Virus record (IMG/VR): IMGVR_UViG_3300011252_000171
Span: 1 to 30,619 of that record
DNA length: 30,619 nt
Source of the DNA: a virus
Strand: one strand, 5' to 3'
A program made the translations under genes and the position numbers. Position 1 is the stretch's first letter. Each line of letters begins with the position of its first letter. Below are positions 7,096-13,251 of the stretch, in pieces. Under the pieces are notes generated by a model. That model was not told where the DNA came from. It did no database searches and saw nothing but the letters and a program-made list of their open reading frames with translations.

Positions 7096-7416
7096 GTTGG
7101 ATACCTCTTAGGCTATTAGTTAGTTAGTATTGATAAGGTAGCCTAGTTGCCTAATCAATAACCTATTATATAACTAAACTACTTTACTTGTATACATATA
7201 TATACATTTATTTAATTATTTATTTATTAGCGATTTTTACGATTTTAGCGATTTTATTTTTTATTTACCCGATTCGCACGAATGTTTTTTCTTTCTGGGC
7301 GATTCGCTCGAATGTATTTATTATATATAGAGTAGAGCAGGAAGGGTTGAGTAGAGCGACGGATAGAGTGATAGAGTAGATTGAGTGATAGAGTAGAGCG
7401 TAGAGTAGAGCGGACA
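7096..7416. promoter_or_regulatory. Intergenic region with leader hairpin, operator-like dyads and GAGTAGAGC repeats
   Basis: No believable gene in 361 bp. It holds, from low to high coordinates: a hairpin (7130-7162, 7-bp arms TATTGAT/ATCAATA) in the leader of the 133-aa gene; TATAAT on the minus strand (7170-7165) as a likely -10 without an obvious -35; an AT-rich tract with ATACATATATATACA; two 12-bp dyads ATTCGCACGAAT (7272-7283) and ATTCGCTCGAAT (7302-7313), 30 bp apart; and GAGTAGAGC four times (7330, 7349, 7391, 7403) within GATAGAGTAGA-type repeats. A partial third dyad, ATTCGCACGAGT, lies at 7872-7883 next to the terS stop. The dyads look like binding sites for a dimeric regulator. 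Confidence 0.55.
7330..7411. repeat. Short imperfect direct repeats GAGTAGAGC / GATAGAGT
   Basis: Four exact GAGTAGAGC units at 7330, 7349, 7391 and 7403, with interspersed GATAGAGT units at 7363-7393. Spacing is irregular. The tract sits just past the terminator of the 97-aa gene. Confidence 0.7.
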
Positions 7417-7440
7417 CAAAAAAGGGGACCGAAGTCCCCT
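7417..7440 (-). terminator. Rho-independent terminator after the 97-aa gene
   Basis: 7-bp stem AGGGGAC/GTCCCCT closing a UUCG tetraloop on the minus-strand transcript, followed by six T. It is an especially stable terminator 16 nt past the stop. Confidence 0.93.
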
Positions 7441-7456
7441 CGTTCGCTGTCCGTGG

Positions 7457-7750
7457 TTAGCTGACAGTAATCAGCTTTTCCTCGATCAAGCGTTTTCTAT
7501 AATGAGCCCAAATGTCATTCGGCTCTTGGACTGTTACCAATCCAGCTTTGACTAATGCACTCTCGGTCGAACCGTCAGTGCCGATCAGCTCACCCACCGT
7601 CATGGTGTGATCTTTCGCAGCGATTAACGCTTCGATGATCTTCCCTGCTTGGGGTGGGAACTTTCCTTTTGGCGTAGCAATCAAAGTGATCACTGCGTCG
7701 TAGTTAATTGACCCTCTTTGGGCTCCTGCTTGATAGTTCTTATCTATCAT
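7457..7750 (-). CDS. Winged-helix-like DNA-binding protein, paralogue 2 (97 aa)
   Basis: The shortest of three related proteins. The core runs GKFPPQAGKIIEALIAAKD, TVGELIG, LVKAGLVTVQEPNDIWAHYRKRLIEEKLIT. The alternation of helices ending in a short strand pair suggests a winged helix. It is a monocistronic unit with a promoter of the shared family at 7805-7834, a perfect AGAAAGGAG Shine-Dalgarno and a UUCG-loop terminator, which points to strong, independent expression. Function by homology is not known to me; DNA binding is inferred from fold and setting. Confidence 0.68.
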   Translation of the reverse strand: MIDKNYQAGAQRGSINYDAVITLIATPKGKFPPQAGKIIEALIAAKDHTMTVGELIGTDGSTESALVKAGLVTVQEPNDIWAHYRKRLIEEKLITVS

Positions 7751-7804
7751 AATAATTCTCCTTTCTTTAGTTAATTCTTAAATAACCTTTATTTAAGATA
7801 AGTA

Positions 7805-7834
7805 TATTATTGCTTACAAACAAGCGAAAGTAAA
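7805..7834 (-). promoter_or_regulatory. Promoter of the TGCTTTACTTT family (97-aa gene)
   Basis: Minus strand AGTGCTTTACTTTCG with TTTACT at 7834-7829 and ATAATA (7810-7805) after an 18-bp spacer; TAATAT with 19 bp is an alternative -10. It lies between terS and the 97-aa gene. Confidence 0.65.
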
Positions 7835-7884
7835 GCACTAAAAAGAGTCCAGGATTATGCCACCAGGAGCGATTCGCACGAGTC

Positions 7885-8415
7885 TTAGTCCGCGGCTATC
7901 TCTCCTTCAACAACTTTTGCATCCAAAGTTCTTTTCTTAATAAGGTTTTCGAGTCGATCGAGTATGTCGTCCTTGGACATCAGATCGATTTTCGCGGTTA
8001 GTATCTCGCGTCGATCGATGTAGAGTCCACCCGCCTTCCCTCGATGGACCTCGGCTGTGATGGCTGCGGATATTTGACCTTGGTCCTTCGCCTCCTCTCT
8101 AAGGTCGTGTAGAGTAGAGAGGTGTGCCTCCAAGGAAACTGCATCTCTTTCCGAAGCTGCGATTTCCAAGTCGATCAAGTAATTCTTTACAACTGGGTTA
8201 TGATTTAGTAATACACTCCCCTGTGTCTTCGCACCCTTGCGATCCTTCGTATACCCTGCTTTTATCGCGGCTTCAGTGGCTGTTTGTCCTTTGAAGTACT
8301 CTTTACAAAACTTCTTTTGTTTAGAGTTGAGTGGCTGCCAAATCTTACCACTATCGTCAATGAATCCTTTACCATCTTCTGTTGGCATTAATGACGTGTA
8401 TGTCAGCTGTTTCAT
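7885..8415 (-). CDS. terS: Terminase small subunit
   Basis: Recognises phage DNA and feeds it to TerL. The N-terminal domain has the terminase_2-type helix-turn-helix pattern KQKKFCKEYFKGQTATEAAIKAGYT (about residues 33-57), then GSVLLNHNPVVKNYLIDLEIAASER. A central helical oligomerisation region with LSTLHDLREEAKDQGQISAAI and VHRGKAGGLYIDRRE follows. The length (176 aa) is normal. GGAGG precedes ATG 8415. It leads the late block and is separated from terL by about 3.2 kb of other genes. Upstream lies the shared 19-bp motif and an AT-rich control region. Confidence 0.85.
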   Translation of the reverse strand: MKQLTYTSLMPTEDGKGFIDDSGKIWQPLNSKQKKFCKEYFKGQTATEAAIKAGYTKDRKGAKTQGSVLLNHNPVVKNYLIDLEIAASERDAVSLEAHLSTLHDLREEAKDQGQISAAITAEVHRGKAGGLYIDRREILTAKIDLMSKDDILDRLENLIKKRTLDAKVVEGEIAAD

Positions 8416-8692
8416 TCTACCTCCGAGCTTCGCATAAAGTTATTACAATCATATTAGTTTTATTATCAAATAAATAGTTTTCTCATGCCCTCTAGGTAAT
8501 CTTACCATAGTTTCTAATAGAGTAATAGAATTCTATTAGTTTTGTAAAATCAAAGAATAGAGTAACCAAGAGACTTACAGAACGAATCTATTAGTTTATT
8601 AGAGATATTAGTACATTTGAAAAACTTTTTTCAAAAACTTTTTTAATTTTGAGAATAACAATACACATAGATTAATAGAACATGATAGACAT
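8416..8692. promoter_or_regulatory. Left control region: late promoter area, inverted partner of the 30.3-30.5 kb region
   Basis: No gene. It contains the 19-bp motif (8476-8494) shared in inverted orientation with 30440-30458, then CTATTAG/CTAATAG units (8514, 8533, 8588) and T/A tracts (8617-8645). Toward terS, TTGTAATA lies 27 bp beyond the motif, as it does (28 bp) on the right. The region probably houses the promoter of the late operon. The very AT-rich, iteron-like half could also serve in replication initiation. Confidence 0.6.
8476..8644. repeat. Left copy of a diverged inverted repeat pair (partner 30301-30458)
   Basis: Reading this copy on plus and the partner on minus gives the same order of elements: the exact 19-mer, TAGTTTCTAATAG, AATCTATTAGnTTATTA, GATATTAGTA, then a GAAAA(A/G)TTTTT block ending in ACTTTTT. 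The distal 60 bp (8585-8644 against 30360-30301) agree at about three quarters of positions by hand alignment. Confidence 0.72.
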
Positions 8693-8727
8693 AAAAAACC
8701 CCCGACCAACGCACCGCTGACCGAGGG
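8693..8727 (-). terminator. Terminator closing the early/middle block
   Basis: 12-bp stem with several G-U pairs (8699-8727), G-rich 3' arm, then six T on the minus strand. A second hairpin (GCTTGA/TCAAGC, 8732-8748) lies between it and the stop of the 185-aa gene. The tandem hairpins separate the early block from the late one. Confidence 0.8.
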
Positions 8728-8749
8728 CAAAGCTTGAGGGAGTCAAGCC

Positions 8750-9304
8750 TTAATTAAGTTCCCAACCATGAGCATAAAGTAGATCATCAATCATTTCATT
8801 AAGATAAGTCAAACCTAGACGTTGAGTGATATGACAAAGACCGTCACCAAGATACCTAGTAATTTGATCGCAATCATTAGAAAGCTCGAAGCCACTATCA
8901 TACATATAATAGCAATGATCCATACGAAAGTAGACCGTTTTATCAGCGGACTCCTCCCAAGCACGGATAAACTCGATATCACCTTGTTCACCACGATCAC
9001 ATAAAACATCAACAACGTCACTACTTAACGAAGCACGAACTTCGGGAGTTATTTCTAACAATAGAGCGGCTCCAGTTTCTTCACCGAACTGAGCATAGAT
9101 AGCATTAATAGGACCGTCGAAATCTTCGGGATTATATTTGTTATCTTTTATATAATCAATCACTCCACTTTGCTCATATAAATCCTCTGGACTAAATGCA
9201 AAATACTCTAATCGAATAAATTCGTTATGTACTCGTTTAATCTCCTGGATCACGGGTTGAGCATTGTCTACGAATACTTTCATTGTATCTTTAGTTTTAT
9301 GCAT
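8750..9304 (-). CDS. Hypothetical 184-aa acidic protein
   Basis: The open frame reaches 9352, but the upstream 16 codons overlap the previous gene. The likely start is ATG 9304 (MHKTKDTMKVF), 2 nt after that gene's stop; ATG 9283 is also possible. The protein is acidic with many Asp, Glu, Tyr and Cys residues (LCDRGEQGDIEFIRAWEES, RMDHCYYMYDSGFEL). It has no recognised domain. It is the last gene before the terminator. Confidence 0.6.
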   Translation of the reverse strand: MHKTKDTMKVFVDNAQPVIQEIKRVHNEFIRLEYFAFSPEDLYEQSGVIDYIKDNKYNPEDFDGPINAIYAQFGEETGAALLLEITPEVRASLSSDVVDVLCDRGEQGDIEFIRAWEESADKTVYFRMDHCYYMYDSGFELSNDCDQITRYLGDGLCHITQRLGLTYLNEMIDDLLYAHGWELN

Positions 9305-9306
9305 GA

Positions 9307-9576
9307 TTATGCCCACGCTGATTCGTAATAAGCGTCTTCTGACATCAAGCACTCCTCATACTCTAATTCTACCACGGTAGAATCATTCTCAGGGTATCTA
9401 GTATGTAACTTAATCCCTGCTTCTGCTGCTGTATAACCATCATAGTAATCGTTGACATACTTTCCGAAGTAGTTCGCTGTTACCCGTGTTTTCGATGCGT
9501 CACAAGGTAATCCTGCTTTCGCGTCGTTGATACCTTGGTTATAAGCATCAATCTCTTCTTTAGTTAATATTCTCAT
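9307..9576 (-). CDS. Hypothetical 89-aa protein
   Basis: MRILTKEEIDAYNQGINDAKAGLPCD... then GKYVNDYYDGYTAAEAG, followed by an acidic tail. The Y-x-x-G-x-x-A pattern twice (AYNQGINDAKAG, YYDGYTAAEAG) suggests two short similar helical repeats, a style common in small phage proteins. It has a perfect AGAAAGGAG Shine-Dalgarno and its own promoter at 9629-9656. Function unknown. Confidence 0.65.
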   Translation of the reverse strand: MRILTKEEIDAYNQGINDAKAGLPCDASKTRVTANYFGKYVNDYYDGYTAAEAGIKLHTRYPENDSTVVELEYEECLMSEDAYYESAWA

Positions 9577-9616
9577 ATCTTTCTCCTTTCTTAGTTAATC
9601 GCTAAAAAGTTATTTT

Positions 9617-9730
9617 TTAACTATATATAGTATAGCTAGGAATTAGCGGAAATAAAGCAACGTACGACGCTATCACTAACGCCACCAAGCCGAACAAAAA
9701 GAATAATAACATATTGTCTGGGTCTCTCAT
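9617..9730 (-). CDS. Small membrane protein, 37 aa
   Basis: ATG 9730 overlaps the stop of the 100-aa gene as ATGA, the genome's usual coupling. The peptide begins MRDPDNM and continues with an unbroken hydrophobic helix (LLFFLFGLVALVIASYVALFPLI). The last 14 codons contain the -35 and -10 of the next promoter (9629-9656), so promoter and coding share DNA. Coupling and the clean transmembrane helix favour a real gene; the small size keeps doubt. Confidence 0.48.
   Translation of the reverse strand: MRDPDNMLLFFLFGLVALVIASYVALFPLIPSYTIYS
9629..9656 (-). promoter_or_regulatory. Promoter of the shared family (89-aa / 184-aa operon)
   Basis: Minus strand TTGCTTTATTTCC with TTTATT (9656-9651), 16 bp, TATACT (9634-9629) continuing TATATATAG. 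Confidence 0.7.
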
Positions 9731-10029
9731 ACTGCCTTGCTATTGATATTATATAAATCGACAGTCCCTGTATATACTGTACCACCGTCATGCACTGGTT
9801 TTGCATCAACATCTTCCTGGACTACAAATTTCCAATCACCGTAGTTATAGATTCGTATTATAAGATCACAAATACCACCGAAGCCATAATCAATACGACC
9901 AGCATTTATAATACCAACAGGCGATAGATGGGTAGCGAGTACATTCAAAGCCATTCCGCCATCCTCACCGACTAATCGACGTTCGTTTTTATTCAACATA
10001 TCGATAATTTCTTTTAGTTCTTTTTCCAT
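9727..10029 (-). CDS. Hypothetical 100-aa protein
   Basis: N-terminal helix (EKELKEIIDMLNKNERRL) followed by a Gly-rich, beta-strand-like body (GRIDYGFGGICDLIIRIYNYGDWKFVVQED) and HDGGTVYTGTVDLYN. No known domain. It has a perfect AGAAAGGAG Shine-Dalgarno and a single upstream promoter of the shared family. It is coupled to the 37-aa membrane peptide. Confidence 0.6.
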   Translation of the reverse strand: MEKELKEIIDMLNKNERRLVGEDGGMALNVLATHLSPVGIINAGRIDYGFGGICDLIIRIYNYGDWKFVVQEDVDAKPVHDGGTVYTGTVDLYNINSKAV

Positions 10030-10072
10030 TGCTTTCTCCTTTCTAAATAATGGTTAGTTTTTAACTATATAT

Positions 10073-10100
10073 AGTATAACCGCGACCAAGCCGAATTAAA
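10073..10100 (-). promoter_or_regulatory. Promoter of the shared family (100-aa gene)
   Basis: Minus strand ACTGCTTTAATTCGG with TTTAAT (10100-10095), 16 bp, TATACT (10078-10073), followed by the same TATATATAG as the promoter at 9629. Confidence 0.7.
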
Positions 10101-10112
10101 GCAGTAATAGAG

Positions 10113-10307
10113 TTACCTCCCGATAGTCTCTAAATCGTTTTCAGTTATATATTGATAAGCTCCTTTGTTATACACTGGAGCAATCTGTTTTTTACGCTTT
10201 TCCGCTAACTCGTTGGCTGCGGCTTCACCACAACCTAAACAAGTCATATAGCCAAGGCTTCTTCGTCCTTGGCTAATAGGTTCGTCACATAGAGTACAGT
10301 CGGTCAT
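10113..10307 (-). CDS. Small zinc-finger protein, DksA/TraR-like (64 aa)
   Basis: Cys4-x2-Cys7 and Cys23-x2-Cys26 frame CDEPISQGRRSLGYMTCLGCGE, the layout of DksA/TraR C4 zinc fingers. It lacks the long N-terminal coiled coil of full DksA, as in short phage TraR-like proteins. Such proteins can bind the RNA polymerase secondary channel, but that role is only inferred here. The start overlaps the preceding stop by ATGA (10304-10307). Confidence 0.6.
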   Translation of the reverse strand: MTDCTLCDEPISQGRRSLGYMTCLGCGEAAANELAEKRKKQIAPVYNKGAYQYITENDLETIGR

Positions 10308-10489
10308 GGTGAACCGCTCTCAAGTTTCTTTATAAACCATCTGAACTCAGCGTCTGTTAGTTCTTCTCGAACTACTTTCAACACAGCGTTAATCTTATCG
10401 AAGTCAATCTTCGGATAAGGGTCAGCAGCCATCACTCCTGCAACTAAAATAGCATCTGCTATTTCTGATGGGTGGTTATCATCACTCAT
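10304..10489 (-). CDS. Hypothetical 61-aa protein
   Basis: Acidic, helical (EIADAILVAGVMAADPYPKIDFDKINAVLKVVREELTDAEFRWFIKKLE). ATGA-type overlap with both neighbours makes it part of a tightly coupled three-gene operon (10719-10113). No domain recognised. Confidence 0.58.
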   Translation of the reverse strand: MSDDNHPSEIADAILVAGVMAADPYPKIDFDKINAVLKVVREELTDAEFRWFIKKLESGSP

Positions 10490-10719
10490 GCTTCTTTCCT
10501 CGTAAATAATGGTTTAGCGGCAACAAACTCGGTGTTCTCAATACCGTATTTCAATACGGTGCTAACAATCAAGTTCTGCTGGAATGCACACGCCATATGC
10601 ATCAGTACAGCCTCTTCAGGTATATGCTTATCGATGTAAGCGTTCAACTCCTCTGAACTCTCTGGAGTCCAGAATAAATTCGACTCGTGAATCGAAAGTG
10701 GTTTAGTTTTATCACTCAT
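10486..10719 (-). CDS. Hypothetical 77-aa protein
   Basis: First gene of the three-gene operon, with AAGGAG 7 nt before ATG and a promoter of the shared family at 10754-10781. Sequence includes SSEELNAYIDKHIPEEAVLMHMACAFQQNLIV. No domain recognised. Confidence 0.58.
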   Translation of the reverse strand: MSDKTKPLSIHESNLFWTPESSEELNAYIDKHIPEEAVLMHMACAFQQNLIVSTVLKYGIENTEFVAAKPLFTRKEA

Positions 10720-10753
10720 AGTAAATCTCCTTAGTTATTTTTTACTTATAAAT

Positions 10754-10781
10754 AGTATAAAGCCGAGTATAGCGAATAAAA
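10754..10781 (-). promoter_or_regulatory. Promoter of the shared family (77-aa operon)
   Basis: Minus strand GCTGCTTTTATTCGC, -35 TTTTAT (10781-10776; TTTATT one base on is an alternative), 16 bp, TATACT (10759-10754). Confidence 0.65.
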
Positions 10782-10792
10782 GCAGCCTTGCA

Positions 10793-11251
10793 CTACCACC
10801 AGCACAGCATTACCGCACCACGCTCACTCGCACAACGTAATAACAATTCCAAGTCTTGGACTTCTTGATAAGTATATTCATACGGTGAAGCATGATGTGT
10901 TTGATAAATAATCGTTTCAGGTGATAGAGTAGCTTTACCATCGTCAATCAGTAGATCTTGTTCTTTAGCATCTGATTCGACTGCATGTAATAGATCAGCT
11001 AGAGCTTGAGCTTGTTCTTTTAACCATTCAGGTAAAACTCCAAAACTATCTTCAGGCATATGCCATATACCGTCATCTCCCATCAACTCATCCATTAAAG
11101 GCTCGTACCATTTACCTCGGAACGATCCGTCGGCACCGTGACCACTCATCATCCCACCGCATAAATTAATATCTTTTATACGTGGGTCATCTTCAGCTGT
11201 GAAAGGCTTCTCACGGTCATTACTGTGAACAATATAACAATCTAATCCCAT
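10793..11251 (-). CDS. Hypothetical 152-aa protein (MGLDCY- family)
   Basis: Starts MGLDCYIVHSNDRE, an opening I have seen in a widespread family of phage and bacterial hypothetical proteins. Then CGGMMSGHGADGSFRGKWYEPL and a C-terminal LLLRCASERGAVMLCWW. GGAGG sits 8 nt before ATG. It is the last gene of the operon begun at 12492. Function unknown. Confidence 0.65.
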   Translation of the reverse strand: MGLDCYIVHSNDREKPFTAEDDPRIKDINLCGGMMSGHGADGSFRGKWYEPLMDELMGDDGIWHMPEDSFGVLPEWLKEQAQALADLLHAVESDAKEQDLLIDDGKATLSPETIIYQTHHASPYEYTYQEVQDLELLLRCASERGAVMLCWW

Positions 11252-11253
11252 AA

Positions 11254-11421
11254 TTATTCCTCCGTTGGATCCCAGTTTTCGTTATCAAATATTTCAGTAT
11301 TTAATGCTTTAGGGCTCATCTCACCATTAGCAATTAATTTAATAATCTCGACATAATCGATATTTTCGGTTTCTACCCAAAATTTGACCTGTTCTTCGCT
11401 TAGTTGTGGTACAAATCTCAT
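11254..11421 (-). CDS. Hypothetical 55-aa acidic protein
   Basis: ATG 11421 overlaps the preceding stop as ATGA. The protein reads MRFVPQLSEEQVKFWVE, then TENIDYVEIIKLIANGEM and an acidic C-terminus. Its stop lies 2 nt before the ATG of the 152-aa gene, and its last codons (ACG GAG GAA) supply that gene's GGAG. It fills an otherwise empty slot in a contiguous operon, so it is likely real. Confidence 0.6.
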   Translation of the reverse strand: MRFVPQLSEEQVKFWVETENIDYVEIIKLIANGEMSPKALNTEIFDNENWDPTEE

Positions 11422-11777
11422 CTTATTGATATAGGTGTAAAGTACTCATCATCGTAATCCCACTCGACATCTAAAGTATCGGGAATACCTTCAACATAAC
11501 CATCATGTTCATACCAATCAGACCAAGTTTTAAATTTTAAGTCTTCAGTATCTTTACTGCCATCGTATGGGTTATCATCCCAACCGTTATCCCAGTGATG
11601 TTTTACTTCGTCCCAATTTTTGAAATGTTGCACAGGAAAAGAACCTGCAATACTTAGTGCATGGTCTTCGGGAGACTCACCACTAGACCAAGCGTCTAAT
11701 AAATCAGCTCGATCGTAACCATCATGTATCCATGGCACAAATAAATGATAATAAATAATTAATTTTTCTTGTTTCAT
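11418..11777 (-). CDS. Hypothetical 119-aa protein rich in Asp, Trp and Tyr
   Basis: KLIIYYHLFVPWIHDGYDRADLLDAWSSGESPEDHA then a strongly acidic, Trp-rich C-terminal half (HHWDNGWDDNPYDGSKDTEDLKFKTWSDWYE). No domain recognised. The composition resembles DNA-mimic or anti-restriction proteins, but that is weak. The start overlaps the previous stop as TGATG. Confidence 0.6.
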   Translation of the reverse strand: MKQEKLIIYYHLFVPWIHDGYDRADLLDAWSSGESPEDHALSIAGSFPVQHFKNWDEVKHHWDNGWDDNPYDGSKDTEDLKFKTWSDWYEHDGYVEGIPDTLDVEWDYDDEYFTPISIR

Positions 11778-12148
11778 CAGTGCATCTCCTTCTCATCGGG
11801 AATCGGTATAAATTGCATAAAAGGTTCTTCGACATGATCCTCAGGCATCCACTCGATCGTATCAGCATTATAATTACCGCTAATAGTCGCACCCTCATCA
11901 TCATAACCAACAATAATGGCACGACCTGCTAACGGCTGATGGAACTCTGATAGTTTGAAATATCGATTATTGTTTTTTAATAAACCTTCATCGTCAACTA
12001 TGACCATCGTATCGTCACTTAATGTAACAACGTCGAGGGGTCCATCAAGTTGCATATGTTTTTTAGCGTCGGCAAAGGTAGAGTCTTCTGACAACTCTAC
12101 CTCGGTAACAATTTGCTCGAACGGGTCGATAAGTAGTCCGTGTATCAT
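11777..12148 (-). CDS. Hypothetical 123-aa acidic protein
   Basis: The frame opens with GTG at 12157, but ATG 12148 (MIHGLLIDPFEQIVTEVELSED) overlaps the upstream stop as ATGA, matching every other junction in the operon, so it is taken as the start. Regular beta-strand pattern (DVVTLSDDTMVIVDDEGLL, GRAIIVGYDDEGATISG) and net acidic. No domain recognised. Confidence 0.6.
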   Translation of the reverse strand: MIHGLLIDPFEQIVTEVELSEDSTFADAKKHMQLDGPLDVVTLSDDTMVIVDDEGLLKNNNRYFKLSEFHQPLAGRAIIVGYDDEGATISGNYNADTIEWMPEDHVEEPFMQFIPIPDEKEMH

Positions 12149-12492
12149 CTTGCCCACACTGATAAACTACCGTCGTCTAACTCGGCACTGAAATCCATAT
12201 TTTGAATAGCACCTTTGGCGATATCTTCGATACCTTCTTCAGTGTACTCACGAGCTTCTATATTATCGATACGAGCAGTTAACTCGGATAATGTGTTAAG
12301 TACTTTTTGCTCGGCTTCTTTCGATAAATCAGCAGGATCGATTACTCGAGGCTGTAAATCATCTAAAACATCGGTAATACGATGTAATGAAGTCAGTAAG
12401 TCTGAATTAAATTCGCTGACTGTAGCATGTTCTAATAAACTGACATTGTTTTTAAGGTCAGCCACCTGTTGTTGGATTTTTTCAATATCCAT
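12145..12492 (-). CDS. Coiled-coil hypothetical protein (115 aa)
   Basis: First gene of the 12492-10793 operon, with an AGAAAGGAG Shine-Dalgarno and a family promoter at 12543-12570. Helical with heptads (IEKIQQQVADLKNNVSLLEHA, SLHRITDVLDDL, LNTLSELTARIDNIEARE), then a compact acidic tail. No domain recognised. Confidence 0.62.
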   Translation of the reverse strand: MDIEKIQQQVADLKNNVSLLEHATVSEFNSDLLTSLHRITDVLDDLQPRVIDPADLSKEAEQKVLNTLSELTARIDNIEAREYTEEGIEDIAKGAIQNMDFSAELDDGSLSVWAR

Positions 12493-12542
12493 ATCTTTCT
12501 CCTTTCTAGTTAATGTTATTAAACCATTTAATAACTAATACA

Positions 12543-12570
12543 AGTATGCCTAAGAGTACCGCGAAGTAAA
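12543..12570 (-). promoter_or_regulatory. Promoter of the shared family (115-aa operon)
   Basis: Minus strand ACTGCTTTACTTCGC with TTTACT (12570-12565), 16 bp, CATACT (12548-12543). The sequence CTTAGGCATACTTGTA closely matches the promoter at 15630 (CGTAGGCATACTTGTA). Confidence 0.7.
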
Positions 12571-12592
12571 GCAGTACTAGAAGGCAAGAAAC

Positions 12593-12898
12593 CTAGAGGT
12601 CTTCTTGTTTCTTCCATAAACCGTTTTCTAATCGACCTGTACGACCAGATATCTCATCGTAAGCGGCTTGCATGCACTCCTCGAGCGTTAAACCTTTTTG
12701 TTCGGCTAAAACGATCAAACAAACAACACAATCCCCTATCCCGTCTTTCAATCCAGGTGCATCATCGTAGGCGAGTGCTCGAGCTGTCTCACCGACTTCT
12801 TCTACAAGTTTCAACATCTGTTTTTCAGGTTGTATATCTTGTCCGTAAATTAGTCCGCGTACCTCCGCCCAATCAACGATATCATTAATTACTTTCAT
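12593..12898 (-). CDS. MazG-like nucleotide pyrophosphohydrolase
   Basis: All-alpha NTP pyrophosphatase fold: KLVEEVGETARAL (EEVGE about residues 33-37) followed by LKDGIGDCVVCLIVLAEQ (acidic pair about 52-56), the paired metal-binding helices of short phage MazG-like proteins (101 aa). Phage MazG proteins cleave non-canonical dNTPs or (p)ppGpp-like nucleotides. With a TS homologue in the same genome it could clean nucleotide pools. The second motif has Asp where classical MazG has Glu. The start overlaps the upstream gene by 14 nt. Confidence 0.78.
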   Translation of the reverse strand: MKVINDIVDWAEVRGLIYGQDIQPEKQMLKLVEEVGETARALAYDDAPGLKDGIGDCVVCLIVLAEQKGLTLEECMQAAYDEISGRTGRLENGLWKKQEDL

Positions 12899-13136
12899 TA
12901 TTACTCCAAATTTTAGGTGGTTCGGTAGGTGGTAAAGTTAAATCAAAAGCTATTTGTTTTTTATCGATCATCCTGCGTAAAGCTTCATGAACGTGAAACA
13001 TCTCGATTCGACCGTTTTCGCCCTCAGGAAGCTTAAATGCTATTTTAATGGTAGCAATCGGATAATCTTGTGATTCGTCCGTATGTGAGATCCTATAGCC
13101 TACAGCACCCATCATATTAAAATCACTCATTTTCAT
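12885..13136 (-). CDS. Hypothetical 83-aa protein
   Basis: The open frame reaches 13151; ATG 13136 (MKMSDFNMMGAVG) or ATG 13130 is more likely, because both overlap the stop of the 42-aa gene and follow AAGAAGA. Beta-rich middle (PIATIKIAFKLPEGENGRIEMFHVHEAL) and a Pro-rich end (TLPPTEPPKIW). No domain recognised. Confidence 0.58.
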   Translation of the reverse strand: MKMSDFNMMGAVGYRISHTDESQDYPIATIKIAFKLPEGENGRIEMFHVHEALRRMIDKKQIAFDLTLPPTEPPKIWSNNESN

Positions 13137-13251
13137 TCTTCTTAATTTCATAACCCAAACAGTCGTTGTCCATTAATTCCTTTAGGTAATTGTAAACATC
13201 TTCATTTGTTGGATTATCGTTAAATTCTAATTCTATAATTACTCTATTCAT
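13123..13251 (-). CDS. Hypothetical 42-aa protein
   Basis: ATG 13251 to TGA 13123: MNRVIIELEFNDNPTNED, then VYNYLKELMDNDCLGYEI and a Lys/Asn/Glu tail. An amphipathic strand followed by a helix looks like a folded mini-protein. It overlaps the upstream gene by 8 nt and the downstream gene by 8-14 nt, and it fills the only gap in the operon, which supports it. Confidence 0.52.
   Translation of the reverse strand: MNRVIIELEFNDNPTNEDVYNYLKELMDNDCLGYEIKKNENE

Noticed and set aside
7188-7379. Plus-strand 63-codon frame with hydrophobic start
   Set aside because: TTG start, low-complexity AT codons, no Shine-Dalgarno; it runs through the dyads and the GAGTAGAGC repeats, so it is best seen as regulatory DNA.
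7330-7411. CRISPR-like array
   Set aside because: Repeats are only 9 bp with irregular spacing and no unique spacers of constant length; no cas genes.
12215-12538. Plus-strand 107-codon frame opposite the 115-aa gene
   Set aside because: Ser/Cys-rich antisense translation covering a promoter; the minus-strand gene has a perfect Shine-Dalgarno and coupling.
12533-12592. Hydrophobic codons across the promoter at 12543-12570, in frame after the MazG stop
   Set aside because: Transmembrane-like translation but no start codon or ribosome site; arises because GTGCTTTACTTT-type DNA encodes Leu/Tyr/Phe.
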